NCBI RefSeq assembly: GCF_000176135.1
Contig: NZ_ACZN01000018.1
Location: 744,001-808,000, forward strand
DNA: 64,000 nucleotides
From: Vibrio coralliilyticus ATCC BAA-450
GTDB taxonomy: Bacteria > Pseudomonadota > Gammaproteobacteria > Enterobacterales > Vibrionaceae
Direction of reading: 5' to 3'
Shown here: piece after piece, positions 53,521 to 62,824 of the stretch
Numbering within the stretch: the first letter of the stretch is position 1
How the letters are laid out: each line of letters opens with the position of its first letter
The notes under the pieces: model-generated
What the model was told of the DNA's origin: nothing
The model's input: the letters and a program-made list of their open reading frames with translations, nothing else
Databases searched by the model: none
Position numbers and translations under genes: made by a program

Positions 53521-54135
53521 GAGTGTTGATATTTTAAACTGTCAAAAATAGTTTTTAACAACAATTTAACCAACACATCGCATTAGGTGGCGCCCATTGT
53601 ACTCATCTAAAGCACCATTTCAATACATCATGCCAAATTTACTCACTCTAATTGTTAACGCAACAGTGCGTAAGGTTTCTCAACAATTGCATAGCCATCA
53701 ACCAATATCATATTCAGGCTACTCAATATGAATCTAATTATTCAGAATTTGAGTAGCCAATGCGGAATTATACGTCTGAAACTAGGTATTAAGCTCTAAC
53801 AACGAAAATTAGAGTGAAAAATTCGTGAATTGATGAAGATTTGTTACTATCTTGATAAATAGCTGACAAAAGGATAATCCAAATAATTTTGACGTTATAA
53901 AATATAATATCGCTCAACGTATGAAACTTATCCGCTATAAGTATTGTCAAAATCACAAAACCACCGATATTTTATGCAACAAAAACTTGTTGATTAAATT
54001 GAAAGGTCTCATTATTCAAATGAGCTAGCGATTAATTAATAAATTTTTATAACAATTTAACCAGAAAATATTGTATTGCTAATAATACGGGTTTAATATT
54101 TATTTTATCGGCTCCTTAAATAAGTGGGAATTTAC
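53521..54135. other. Intergenic region between the lysine riboswitch and hns
   Basis: About 615 bp, AT-rich, no credible gene. It must hold the lysW promoter (leftward, just before 53520) and the hns promoter. It also contains a 42-nt imperfect palindrome at 53717–53758. No other element recognised. Confidence 0.5.
53717..53758. repeat. Imperfect 42-nt palindrome upstream of hns
   Basis: Outer arms GGCTACTCAA (53717–53726) and TTGAGTAGCC (53749–53758) are perfect; inside them GAAT/ATTC pair around loop CTAATT. No T-run on either side, so not an ordinary terminator. May be an operator or the remains of a mobile element. Confidence 0.6.
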
Positions 54136-54543
54136 ATGTCGGAACTAACAAAAACTCTATTAAACATTCGCAGTCTACGCGCATTTGCGCGTGAGCTAAC
54201 TCTGGAACAACTAGAAGAAGCTCTAGACAAATTATCAACTGTTGTAGCTGAACGTAAAGAAGCTGAAGAAGCTGAACGTGAAGCTCAAGCGGCACAAGAA
54301 GCTAAATTAGCCGATATCGCAGAACAAATTAAGCAACTAGGTCTAGATAAAGACATGGTTATTTCTGCACTTGCAGGTGAAGCAGCAGGTAAGCCAAAAT
54401 CTAAACGTGCTCCTCGCCCAGCAAAATACAAATACCTAGATAACACTGGTGAAGAAAAGACGTGGACAGGTCAAGGCCGCACGCCTTCAGCAATCCAAGA
54501 GCAACTAGACGCAGGTAAATCACTAGACGATTTCCTTATCTAA
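54136..54543 (+). CDS. hns: H-NS family nucleoid protein (VicH-like)
   Basis: 135 aa, as in V. cholerae VicH. N-terminal dimerisation helices (LTKTLLNIRSLRAFARELTL), a long charged coiled coil, and C-terminal DNA-binding core TWTGQGRTP near residue 112. It silences AT-rich DNA, so the AT-rich luxMN region at the left of this window is a plausible target (inference). ATG 54136 was chosen over one four codons upstream on family fit. Confidence 0.95.
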   Translation: MSELTKTLLNIRSLRAFARELTLEQLEEALDKLSTVVAERKEAEEAEREAQAAQEAKLADIAEQIKQLGLDKDMVISALAGEAAGKPKSKRAPRPAKYKYLDNTGEEKTWTGQGRTPSAIQEQLDAGKSLDDFLI

Positions 54544-54555
54544 TTGAATTTATAG

Positions 54556-54617
54556 AAGTGTTGTGACTCAACACTTTTATAAAACAAAAGAGAAGCCTCG
54601 CAATGCGAGGCTTTTTT
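54556..54617. terminator. Double terminator between hns and gsk
   Basis: First hairpin AAGTGTTG (54556–54563)/CAACACTT (54569–54576) with TTAT after. Second AAGCCTCGC (54593–54601)/GCGAGGCTT (54605–54613) followed by TTTT, with A-rich sequence before it, so it can also stop gsk from the other side. Confidence 0.88.
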
Positions 54618-54635
54618 GTAATTATATGTTGCTAA

Positions 54636-55940
54636 TTAGCGTTCCCAGTATGCTTCTTCCAAACTATCTTCACGCTCAGGCAAACCTCGAGACAAGCGCG
54701 GAGAATGTTGTACTAATACTTCGTAACTGGCACGATTTGAATATTTACATACCTGAGAGAAAGAAGAATATGTCAGGTAAGTGTGGGCATGCTTACTCGA
54801 ATTAGGCACATTTTCTTTATGGTATTTATTCGCAGCCATATCATGTAACAGTGCAGATAATGCTGCATCTCCAGCACCGTTGGTGTTTTTAATTTTCTCC
54901 GGGCCACCCATGTAAGGAGATATATGTGAATACACTTTGATTGGGTTGTCACACGCCCATTTTGCAGCAGGGCGGCTGAACTCATATCGGTTAAATTCAG
55001 CAATACTACCAGGGAGTAATGGCAGAGAAGTCTGACGTTTAGCCGCTTCTTCCGTATAACCCGCCATAAATAAACCTACAGGGCCTGCGGTACAAAGCAC
55101 CAAGTCCACCCATTCAAGCGTTTTATCTGATGCGGCTAGTGGATCAGATTCGCCCGTTAGCGCTTCTGCTTCATCTTCATTCATTGCAACAACACTGACG
55201 TGGTCACGTAAAAAGTTTTGCCAAAATACTGGATCATCTTGAATAACGAATTTCGTTCCAAGTGTCAGTACAACAGGAACGTTATATTTCTTCGCATATT
55301 CGATCGCTTTCATCGTAGCATCTGGCATTGGGTCACCTTCTTTACAACGAACCAAATAAGCCGTGAGCACTAGAGCAGAAGCATTTTCAAAAATATGTTC
55401 CGGAATACTATTTGGGTGAAGCTGGTTCATCTGACCTTCACTGATGGCAAACGTACGCTCACCATCATCAGAGATCAAAGCAAAACAGCGACCAATTGCA
55501 CCATCAACACCTTGTAAATAATTAAGATCCATTCGACTGGAAGTGTTGCACAAATAGCGGAAACCATAGCTACCGATCTTAATATCCTGACTCATTACAC
55601 CCAAAAGTGTTGAGCGGTCATCAGCTAGAACAGAATAGTTATGAAGAGTGTTACCAATCGTGCCACCAGCGTATTCATTGGTAATCAGTCCATTTTCCTT
55701 TAGCTCATTATAGAGCGCTTCCGCAGTCACATCGTCAATAACCAGTGAGTGACCTTTACTCAATTGGTACTTCTCAATGAGTTCCGAACTAACTTTCGCT
55801 TCAATATCCACCAAAGTTTGGTCAATACCGATAATGTGCGTACTGGACATTTTCTTGCTTTCTTGAGATTGACTCACTAAAGGGTCACGCGCATGGACAG
55901 GAAAATAGTGCTTGGACTTTCGTTGGCCTGGAAACTTCAT
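54636..55940 (-). CDS. gsk: Inosine/guanosine kinase
   Basis: 434 aa, as in E. coli. PfkB-family purine nucleoside kinase for salvage. MKFPGQRKSKHYFPVHARDP at the start, GGTIGNTLHNYSVLADDRS in the substrate lid, and NTNGAGDAALSALLHD with the catalytic Asp. ATG 55940 chosen by homology; the frame is open 22 codons further. Confidence 0.97.
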   Translation of the reverse strand: MKFPGQRKSKHYFPVHARDPLVSQSQESKKMSSTHIIGIDQTLVDIEAKVSSELIEKYQLSKGHSLVIDDVTAEALYNELKENGLITNEYAGGTIGNTLHNYSVLADDRSTLLGVMSQDIKIGSYGFRYLCNTSSRMDLNYLQGVDGAIGRCFALISDDGERTFAISEGQMNQLHPNSIPEHIFENASALVLTAYLVRCKEGDPMPDATMKAIEYAKKYNVPVVLTLGTKFVIQDDPVFWQNFLRDHVSVVAMNEDEAEALTGESDPLAASDKTLEWVDLVLCTAGPVGLFMAGYTEEAAKRQTSLPLLPGSIAEFNRYEFSRPAAKWACDNPIKVYSHISPYMGGPEKIKNTNGAGDAALSALLHDMAANKYHKENVPNSSKHAHTYLTYSSFSQVCKYSNRASYEVLVQHSPRLSRGLPEREDSLEEAYWER

Positions 55941-56149
55941 AACAAAATATTCTGAGTAAGGGGTCAAAGGATGCCGGATTCTACCGCGCACTACCTGACG
56001 CGGCAATAACCGGAATTATAGCAAACGATTGCGATAAAAATTAAATTCTACCTATCGAGAGGTAATAAATAAGAAGTGTTAAAGAGAAAGGAAGATCTTA
56101 AGCAATTAACGCGAAGAGTTTCTCGGCACCGTACCCATTAATAGCAAAA

Positions 56150-56170
56150 GCCAACTGACTACCAGTTGGC
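56150..56170 (-). terminator. Terminator of the 89-aa gene
   Basis: GCCAACTG (56150–56157) pairs with CAGTTGGC (56163–56170); minus strand continues TTTTGC. Confidence 0.8.
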
Positions 56171-56183
56171 GTATGATGACAAC

Positions 56184-56453
56184 TTATTCGCCTTCCATAA
56201 AACTAATGTCCGGCAGGCGGTCAAGGTGCTCTGAGTAACGTTTGAGATTAAACTCACCTTCGTTTTTCATTACGTCGAAGATCTCAATAGAGACAGCACA
56301 AGCCATCATTGCAACAGCCTCGTCTCGCGGTGTTCCTGTCATCATCAAACGCATCAAAGTTTCTTTCACTTTGAGCGGTTCACCATCTTCCAACTGATTC
56401 TCAACAATTTCAATCAGCTCTGCTTCTGCCATGAATTGACTGTCATCACTCAT
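56184..56453 (-). CDS. Conserved-looking 89-aa acidic protein, unknown
   Basis: Not recognised with confidence. Very acidic and all-helical in appearance: AEAELIEIVENQLEDGEP, then VKETLMRLMMTGTPRDEAVAMMACAV. The TG-P-DEAVAMMA helix and the following IEIFDVMKNEGEFN resemble small single-domain proteins of unknown function in Vibrio/Shewanella. Has its own terminator; divergent from mnmA. Confidence 0.75.
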   Translation of the reverse strand: MSDDSQFMAEAELIEIVENQLEDGEPLKVKETLMRLMMTGTPRDEAVAMMACAVSIEIFDVMKNEGEFNLKRYSEHLDRLPDISFMEGE

Positions 56454-56647
56454 ATTTTTGTACCTTGTCTAACTTGAATTTTGCCAACTATGCCACATAT
56501 AGCCTGTCTATAGTGAAAATTCGCAGATTAAGATAGTGAACGAGTAAAATTGCGGCAAATTTGAAGTGTGAGTTCGATCTCGGATCTGTCACCTCGAAAC
56601 GCTTTCTGTTAAGATCTGCCTCCAGTTAAATTGTGTGGTGTTTAGTA

Positions 56648-57769
56648 ATGTCTGAGAACTGTACTGACAACAGTAAAAAGAAAGTTATCGTCGGCATGTC
56701 TGGCGGTGTGGACTCATCCGTTTCCGCGTATCTCCTAAAGCAACAGGGCTATCAGGTCGAAGGTCTGTTCATGAAGAACTGGGAAGAAGACGATAACGAA
56801 GAATACTGTACAGCTGCAGAAGACTTGGCCGATGCACAAGCGGTTTGTGACAAGCTGGGAATACACCTTCACACCATTAATTTTGCTGCCGAATACTGGG
56901 ACAACGTGTTTGAGTATTTTCTGGCGGAATACAAAGCGGGTCGCACACCGAACCCAGACATCCTTTGTAACAAAGAAATCAAGTTCAAAGCTTTCCTTGA
57001 GTTTGCAGATGAAGTACTAGATGCAGATTACATTGCAATGGGTCATTACGTTCGACGTACTTTCCCTGATAACGGTGAGAAGCCTCAAATGCTGCGTGGC
57101 CTAGATGGCAACAAAGATCAAAGCTACTTTCTGTATACACTGAGCAGTGATCAGATAGCTCGCAGCCTGTTCCCTGTGGGGGAACTAGAAAAACCTGAAG
57201 TACGCCGAATCGCCGAAGAGCAGGACCTTATTACCGCGAAGAAAAAAGACTCGACAGGTATATGCTTCATCGGTGAACGCAAGTTTACCGACTTCCTATC
57301 TCGTTATTTGCCAGCTCAGCCAGGCAAAATTGAGACACCTGAAGGCAAAGTAATCGGTGAACACCAAGGTTTGATGTATCACACATTGGGTCAGCGTAAA
57401 GGTCTGCATATCGGCGGTCAGAAAGGCGGCGGTGGTAATGAAGACCCGTGGTACGTGGCAGACAAAGATCTTAAACGTAACGTACTAATTGCGGTACAAG
57501 GTGCTGAACACCCATTGTTAAAATCCCAGGGACTCATTGCTTCTCAGCTTCATTGGGTTGATCGAGAGATAATTAAGGCACCGCTTCAATGCAGTGTGAA
57601 AACACGTTACCGTCAAACGGATATCCCTTGTACCATTATCCCAATTGATGACGAAAATATTAAGGTCATTTTCGACGACCCTCAGGTAGCCGTAACCCCT
57701 GGCCAATCTGCGGTATTTTATAAAGATGATGTTTGCCTTGGTGGCGGCATCATTGAAAAACGTATTTAA
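56648..57769 (+). CDS. mnmA: tRNA 2-thiouridine synthase MnmA
   Basis: 373 aa. Thiolates U34 of tRNA for Lys, Glu and Gln. PP-loop GMSGGVDSSVSAYLL near residue 15, catalytic Cys in NPDILCNKEIKF (about 105), and the second Cys in STGICFIGERKF (about 202). ATG 56648 matches the family start; an in-frame GTG at 56633 is possible. First gene of mnmA–hflD–purB. Confidence 0.97.
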   Translation: MSENCTDNSKKKVIVGMSGGVDSSVSAYLLKQQGYQVEGLFMKNWEEDDNEEYCTAAEDLADAQAVCDKLGIHLHTINFAAEYWDNVFEYFLAEYKAGRTPNPDILCNKEIKFKAFLEFADEVLDADYIAMGHYVRRTFPDNGEKPQMLRGLDGNKDQSYFLYTLSSDQIARSLFPVGELEKPEVRRIAEEQDLITAKKKDSTGICFIGERKFTDFLSRYLPAQPGKIETPEGKVIGEHQGLMYHTLGQRKGLHIGGQKGGGGNEDPWYVADKDLKRNVLIAVQGAEHPLLKSQGLIASQLHWVDREIIKAPLQCSVKTRYRQTDIPCTIIPIDDENIKVIFDDPQVAVTPGQSAVFYKDDVCLGGGIIEKRI

Positions 57770-57797
57770 TTCAATGTATTTTCAGGAGTAATACTAC

Positions 57798-58415
57798 GTG
57801 GCTAACGCTCTTTACGACCGCACCATCGCATTTGCAGGAATTTGCCAAGCTGTCGCTCTGGTTCAACAGGTCGCGAAAAACGGTCACTGTGACTCTGACG
57901 CATTTGAAACTTCGCTCAAAGCTATCTTAAACACAAACCCAAACAACACCGTGGGTGTTTATGGTAGAGAATCAGATTTGAAACTCGGCCTAGAATGCTT
58001 GGTGAAAGGCATCGATAGTACGCCTTCTGGCAGTGAAGTAACTCGCTATATCATTAGCCTGATGGCGCTTGAACGTAAGCTAAGTGGACGTAACGATGCA
58101 ATGTCTCAATTGGCTGATCGTATTCAAATGATAGAGCGACAACTTGATCATTTTGAGCTGCTAGACGACCAGATGATCAGCAACCTTGCCAGCGTATATT
58201 TAGATGTCATCAGCCCAATTGGACCGAGAATTCAAGTAACTGGAACCCCTTCTGTACTGCAACAGACAGGTAACCAACATAAAGTTCGAGCCTTGTTACT
58301 ATCAGGTATTCGCAGTGCTGTACTATGGCGCCAAGTCGGCGGAAAGCGTCGTCACCTCATTTTCGGACGCAAAAAAATGGTTGAACAGGCTCAAATCCTC
58401 TTAGCCAGAATGTAA
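57798..58415 (+). CDS. hflD: High frequency lysogenization protein HflD
   Basis: 205 aa. In E. coli HflD binds the lambda CII protein and is membrane-associated; the normal cell role is unclear. DRTIAFAGICQAVALVQQVA is the conserved start and GIRSAVLWRQVGGKRRHLIF the C-terminal block. GTG start at 57798 with CAGGAG upstream. Confidence 0.96.
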   Translation: MANALYDRTIAFAGICQAVALVQQVAKNGHCDSDAFETSLKAILNTNPNNTVGVYGRESDLKLGLECLVKGIDSTPSGSEVTRYIISLMALERKLSGRNDAMSQLADRIQMIERQLDHFELLDDQMISNLASVYLDVISPIGPRIQVTGTPSVLQQTGNQHKVRALLLSGIRSAVLWRQVGGKRRHLIFGRKKMVEQAQILLARM

Positions 58416-58564
58416 TGACTTAACAATACAGCTCGCGCCTATCGCGAGCTGATTTTTTCTACCAAAATAAACTTAACGCAAACGATTGCGCAATCTGCGT
58501 GACAATCTATGCGGTTATTGGTATAAAGCACACGAAATTTAGAAACTCAATTCAGGAGAACATC

Positions 58565-59935
58565 ATGGAACTGTCAGCACTGACTGCTGTTTCACCAGTA
58601 GACGGCCGTTACGGAAGTAAGACGATTGCACTTCGCAGCATTTTTAGCGAATTTGGCCTTCTAAAGTACCGCTCTATCGTTGAAATTCGTTGGCTGCAGA
58701 AGCTTGCTGCAACTGATGCAATCAAAGAAGTACCAGCTTTCAGTGCAGAAGCAAACCAGTTTCTTGATGATCTTGCCGCTAACTTCAGTGAAGAAGACGC
58801 TGCTCGAATTAAAGAAATTGAGCGTACGACGAACCACGACGTAAAAGCTGTTGAATACTTCCTGAAAGAAAAGGTTGCAGGTGTACCAGAGCTCCATGCC
58901 GTCAATGAATTCCTTCACTTTGCTTGTACTTCAGAAGACATTAACAACACGTCTCACGCACTAATGCTTAAAGAAGCTCGTGATGAAGTAATTCTTCCTG
59001 AGATCAAAAACATCATTGACGCTATTAAAACACTTGCTGTTGAATACCGCGATATTCCTCTTCTATCTCGTACACACGGCCAGCCAGCTTCTCCATCTAC
59101 TATGGGTAAAGAAATGGCGAACGTGGCGTACCGTATGGAGCGTCAATACAAGCAAATCGCTAACGTAGAAATCCTAGGTAAGATTAACGGTGCTGTAGGT
59201 AACTACAACGCTCACCTATCTGCTTACCCAGAACTAGACTGGCACAAGTTCTCTGAAGAGTTCATCACTGAGTCACTAGGCGTTACTTGGAACCCTTACA
59301 CAACTCAGATCGAACCACACGATTACATTGCTGAACTATTCGATGCGGTTGCACGTTTCAACACTATCCTAATAGACTTTGATCGTGACGTTTGGGGTTA
59401 CATCGCACTAGGTCACTTTAAGCAGAAGACAATCGCTGGTGAAATCGGTTCTTCAACCATGCCTCACAAAGTTAACCCAATCGACTTTGAAAACTCTGAA
59501 GGTAACTTAGGTCTTGCTAACGCAGTATTCGGCCATCTAGCACAGAAACTACCAATCTCTCGCTGGCAGCGTGACCTAACTGACTCAACCGTTCTACGTA
59601 ACCTAGGTGTTGGTGTTGGCTACGCAATCATTGCTTACACTTCTACGCTGAAAGGTATCAGCAAGCTAGAAGTGAACCGTGAAGCACTACTTGCTGAACT
59701 AGACCAAAACTGGGAAGTTCTTGCTGAACCTGTGCAGACTGTTATGCGTCGCTACGGCATCGAAAAGCCATACGAGAAGCTCAAAGAGCTAACTCGTGGT
59801 AAACGTGTAGATGGTGAAGCAATGCGTAACTTTATCGACGGCCTTGAGCTACCAGAGCACGAGAAAGCTCGCCTAAAAGAGATGACGCCAGCGAACTATA
59901 TTGGTCAGGCAATCGAGCTCACTGACAAACTGTAA
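58565..59935 (+). CDS. purB: Adenylosuccinate lyase
   Basis: 456 aa, as in E. coli. Acts twice in purine synthesis. Starts MELSALTAVSPVDGRYGSKT; fumarase-superfamily signature GSSTMPHKVNPIDFEN near residue 295, with catalytic His in RTHGQPASPSTMGKE (about 171). AGGAG before ATG 58565; 22 extra codons upstream are not coding by family fit. Confidence 0.97.
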   Translation: MELSALTAVSPVDGRYGSKTIALRSIFSEFGLLKYRSIVEIRWLQKLAATDAIKEVPAFSAEANQFLDDLAANFSEEDAARIKEIERTTNHDVKAVEYFLKEKVAGVPELHAVNEFLHFACTSEDINNTSHALMLKEARDEVILPEIKNIIDAIKTLAVEYRDIPLLSRTHGQPASPSTMGKEMANVAYRMERQYKQIANVEILGKINGAVGNYNAHLSAYPELDWHKFSEEFITESLGVTWNPYTTQIEPHDYIAELFDAVARFNTILIDFDRDVWGYIALGHFKQKTIAGEIGSSTMPHKVNPIDFENSEGNLGLANAVFGHLAQKLPISRWQRDLTDSTVLRNLGVGVGYAIIAYTSTLKGISKLEVNREALLAELDQNWEVLAEPVQTVMRRYGIEKPYEKLKELTRGKRVDGEAMRNFIDGLELPEHEKARLKEMTPANYIGQAIELTDKL

Positions 59936-59956
59936 GATCAAGCACCGATAAAATTT

Positions 59957-59990
59957 AAGGGTTGACGTGAAAGCGTCAACCCTTTTTTAT
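59957..59990 (+). terminator. Terminator of mnmA–hflD–purB
   Basis: AAGGGTTGACG (59957–59967) pairs with CGTCAACCCTT (59974–59984), loop TGAAAG, then TTTT. Confidence 0.9.
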
Positions 59991-60018
59991 ACCTACTCGT
60001 AGATGGGTATTACATTAA

Positions 60019-60552
60019 CTACACATCTGACTTTTGAAAGAACAAAGTGATTTTGCCTACTTCAAAACCTAACTTTCGGATACTCGTAATATTAAAGACA
60101 TGTCGCTCGTCTTGCCTGAATAACCAATCGTCAAAAGCTACAGTTACCTTTGAACCATCCACGACGAGCTCAAAGTCATATACCCAGTGGAGCGCATTAC
60201 CCACTTCGTTACCTTTCGCAGTACCTAGTATGTCTCCAGCTTCTCCTTCGTAGGTACTATCGCTCAATCGCTTAATCTTCCAGATTCTCTGGTCAAGCTC
60301 GCCATCGTCAAATACAAAATCTTCAACAAGTGTTAAAGTATCTCCATCGATTGAGCCTACAATATCGACCTTAAAACGACGTTGCTGCTTGTTGGTATAA
60401 TCCTGAACCATCCCCCAAGCGGTCACCTCGCCGTCAAAGTACTCGAATAGATTGAAAGCAGGTGTGCTGTCTTTATATTCAGAGATATCTGCAGAACACC
60501 CCGTTAGTAAAACGAATAGGCTAGCGAAAATAAACGTTTTAATCTTTCGCAT
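60019..60552 (-). CDS. DUF3833 lipoprotein
   Basis: 177 aa with lipobox LLTGC (Cys19). DUF3833 pattern: FNLFEYFDGEVTAWGMVQD, VDIVGSIDGDTLTLVEDF, and FDDWLFRQDE. Envelope lipoprotein of unknown function that travels with the cfa-like cluster. Last gene of the leftward operon seen here. Confidence 0.87.
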   Translation of the reverse strand: MRKIKTFIFASLFVLLTGCSADISEYKDSTPAFNLFEYFDGEVTAWGMVQDYTNKQQRRFKVDIVGSIDGDTLTLVEDFVFDDGELDQRIWKIKRLSDSTYEGEAGDILGTAKGNEVGNALHWVYDFELVVDGSKVTVAFDDWLFRQDERHVFNITSIRKLGFEVGKITLFFQKSDV

Positions 60553-60553
60553 T

Positions 60554-61108
60554 CTATTTAGCTCCTATCAGTTCTTGCCTGAGTTTTGGGTATTGCGTCT
60601 GTGGAGACAACCAGATCGCGAGAAACGCATCATTTAATTGAGGATCGGTAATAGAACCTATCAACTGATTTTTTTCGCTGAGAGAGGAAAAAAAGAATCT
60701 GCCTATATCTCCATCGGAGACATAGATCAGTTGTTGGCCATCTTTGATGTCTGGAAAAATGTCTTCGAGCTGAGTCACCCAAGAGCTAGTGTCGGAATAA
60801 CCCAGTTTTTCCCATTGCTCGATAGTGGCATCGACCAACTGTTTTTGACTAATATCTCTTTGATACTCAATGGATAACGCGAGTGGATGTGGTGAAACAT
60901 CTTCACTCTGTGCGTAGTCGCCAGAGGGTGTAAGAAGCTGAGATTTGTATACGTCAAAAAAGAAATAAGTGAGCTGTGCGCTACCCACTTTACGCCATTC
61001 CTGCCATTGTTCATCGTTAGCAGTATTTGCTTCTACACTTGCGCTAACAATCAAAGAGCTAGCGATCAACCCTGCCAGCATACCCCATTTTATCCGATGC
61101 ATTTCCAT
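60554..61108 (-). CDS. Chalcone-isomerase-like periplasmic protein
   Basis: 184 aa with N-terminal signal segment (MLAGLIASSLIVSASVEA). Chalcone-isomerase-like fold by the phrases RKVGSAQLTYFFFDVYKSQL and SIEYQRDISQKQLVDATIEQW. Bacterial members are not flavonoid enzymes; they occur beside cfa-like genes and may bind fatty acids. Overlaps the DUF2878 gene by 50 nt unless it starts at 61081. Confidence 0.83.
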   Translation of the reverse strand: MEMHRIKWGMLAGLIASSLIVSASVEANTANDEQWQEWRKVGSAQLTYFFFDVYKSQLLTPSGDYAQSEDVSPHPLALSIEYQRDISQKQLVDATIEQWEKLGYSDTSSWVTQLEDIFPDIKDGQQLIYVSDGDIGRFFFSSLSEKNQLIGSITDPQLNDAFLAIWLSPQTQYPKLRQELIGAK

Positions 61109-61583
61109 AAACCTTTATTATGACTGCCGCAATCAGCAGCCATTCCACCATTAATACAAGAAGTGTGGTTGTCGTTGGTAAAGGAAAATAGACCGCGCCC
61201 AATTTTTCTCCTGCTAAATAACTGAGCGTTCCTCCAACTCCCCCGAAAATAGATACGAGCAAGATAGAAAATCGGCTCACTATTGGCACAAGAAAATATG
61301 CATACCAAACAAAAATAAACCAAAGTGCCATAAGCCAAATAGGGAATTCATTGAATTCAAAACGAAAAATGCCAAGCGCCATATTGGCGTAATCGACCAT
61401 GACACCGAATAACGCCATCAAAAACACTCGCTCAAGCTTAATCGGTGCAACTAATTGGCTGTATACATAGGTACCAACGACAAGGCTAACTGCTAACCAC
61501 TGCAGTTTCTCCTGACCAAATACTGCGATGATCCAGACAATTTGAAACCAGAGAGAATAGAAAATTAGCCTCTTCGTCGTCAT
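61059..61583 (-). CDS. DUF2878 membrane protein
   Basis: 174 aa with five or more hydrophobic helices; MTTKRLIFYSLWFQIVW start, AFGVMVDYANMALGIFRF-like segment in the middle (sequence ALFGVMVDYANMALGIF). Function unknown; same cluster as above. ATG 61583 lies just past the cfa-like stop (61586). Confidence 0.82.
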   Translation of the reverse strand: MTTKRLIFYSLWFQIVWIIAVFGQEKLQWLAVSLVVGTYVYSQLVAPIKLERVFLMALFGVMVDYANMALGIFRFEFNEFPIWLMALWFIFVWYAYFLVPIVSRFSILLVSIFGGVGGTLSYLAGEKLGAVYFPLPTTTTLLVLMVEWLLIAAVIIKVYGNASDKMGYAGRVDR

Positions 61584-61585
61584 AT

Positions 61586-62824
61586 TCACGCCTTTTGAAA
61601 AGTCATGTGGACAGTGCTTATACTTTTCGCTCGAAATCCACCTTCGCAGTAACAGAAATAATATTTCCACATACGGATAAACGTGTCATCAAAGCCTAAT
61701 TTCCTGACATGGCTTTCGGCTGCCATAAATCTTGTGTGCCATTCTTTCAACGTCTGCGCATAATCTAAGCCTATATCAAACAAGTTCTTCAAGACTAAGT
61801 CGCTGTGTGCAGTTGTTGCTTGAGTTAAAGCAGTAATCGAAGGCAGGAAGCCACCCGGAAAAATATACTTCTGGATAAAGTCTACGTTATTACTGTAGTA
61901 GTCGTATCTTTGGTCAGCAATGGTAATGGCTTGGATTGCCATCAGTCCTTTTGGCCTTAAAAGAGACTGACACTTTTCAATGTATGAGCCCAAATACTCC
62001 TTGCCTACTGCTTCGATCATTTCAATGGATACCAGCTTGTCGTAATGCCCCTTTAGCTGCCTGTAGTCCTTTTTTAGCAGTGTTATCTTATGCTCTAGTC
62101 CCTTTTCAACTATTTGCTGCTGAGCGTACTGATACTGCTGCTCGGAAATCGTTGTGGTTGTAACGTGACAACCATATGTCTCCGCCATGTATATCGCCAT
62201 ACCACCCCAACCTGTACCAATCTCAATAACTCGGTCGCTAGAGGTCAGTTCAAGCTGCTGACACAACCTTTCCATTTTGTTGATCTGAGCCTGCTCTAAA
62301 CTATCAGCAGTCGAGCTGAACACTGCAGCGGAGTACAACATTTCTTGGTCAAGGAACGTTTGGTAAAGCTCGTTACTCAAATCATAATGAGCACTAATAT
62401 TTTTAGCCGCATTCTTCTCAGTATTTCGATTGAACCAATGCCCAAGCTGGTAAGATATTCGAGAAATAAAGCTACTCTGTCCTTCAATAGAGTCGAGTGT
62501 TTTTAAATTTAAGGCCATTAGCTCCATAAGCTTGGTTAAATCTGGGCTATCCCACCAGCCTTCCATATAAGCCTCACCCGCTGCAATACTGCCACCTTTT
62601 AGCAATCTTGCGTAAAAGCCCGGATTTTTGACTTCAATTATCGCGTGCAAGCGTGACGTCTGGGGTGCACCAAAAGTGGTCCTGTTTTCTGACTGTGAGA
62701 AAGACTCAATCACAGTTAGTGAACCTGATGTGATTTTTTTTAGGAATGACATTGCCAAACTACGCGCTGTTTTTTGTCCTGTGCTTAGTGACGATGAGTA
62801 ACCTAAAGTTTGGGAGTTCATCAT
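61586..62824 (-). CDS. cfa: Cyclopropane-fatty-acid synthase-like methyltransferase
   Basis: 412 aa. Uses S-adenosylmethionine to modify unsaturated acyl chains in phospholipids. NISAHYDLSNELYQTFLDQE is the family mark, then MLYSAAVF, SAM site VIEIGTGWGGMAIYMAE, and VSIEMIEAVGKEYL. Whether the product is a cyclopropane ring or another modified fatty acid is open, since this copy lies in a flavin-oxidase/DUF1365 cluster. Overlaps the upstream gene by 4 nt. Confidence 0.9.
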   Translation of the reverse strand: MMNSQTLGYSSSLSTGQKTARSLAMSFLKKITSGSLTVIESFSQSENRTTFGAPQTSRLHAIIEVKNPGFYARLLKGGSIAAGEAYMEGWWDSPDLTKLMELMALNLKTLDSIEGQSSFISRISYQLGHWFNRNTEKNAAKNISAHYDLSNELYQTFLDQEMLYSAAVFSSTADSLEQAQINKMERLCQQLELTSSDRVIEIGTGWGGMAIYMAETYGCHVTTTTISEQQYQYAQQQIVEKGLEHKITLLKKDYRQLKGHYDKLVSIEMIEAVGKEYLGSYIEKCQSLLRPKGLMAIQAITIADQRYDYYSNNVDFIQKYIFPGGFLPSITALTQATTAHSDLVLKNLFDIGLDYAQTLKEWHTRFMAAESHVRKLGFDDTFIRMWKYYFCYCEGGFRAKSISTVHMTFQKA

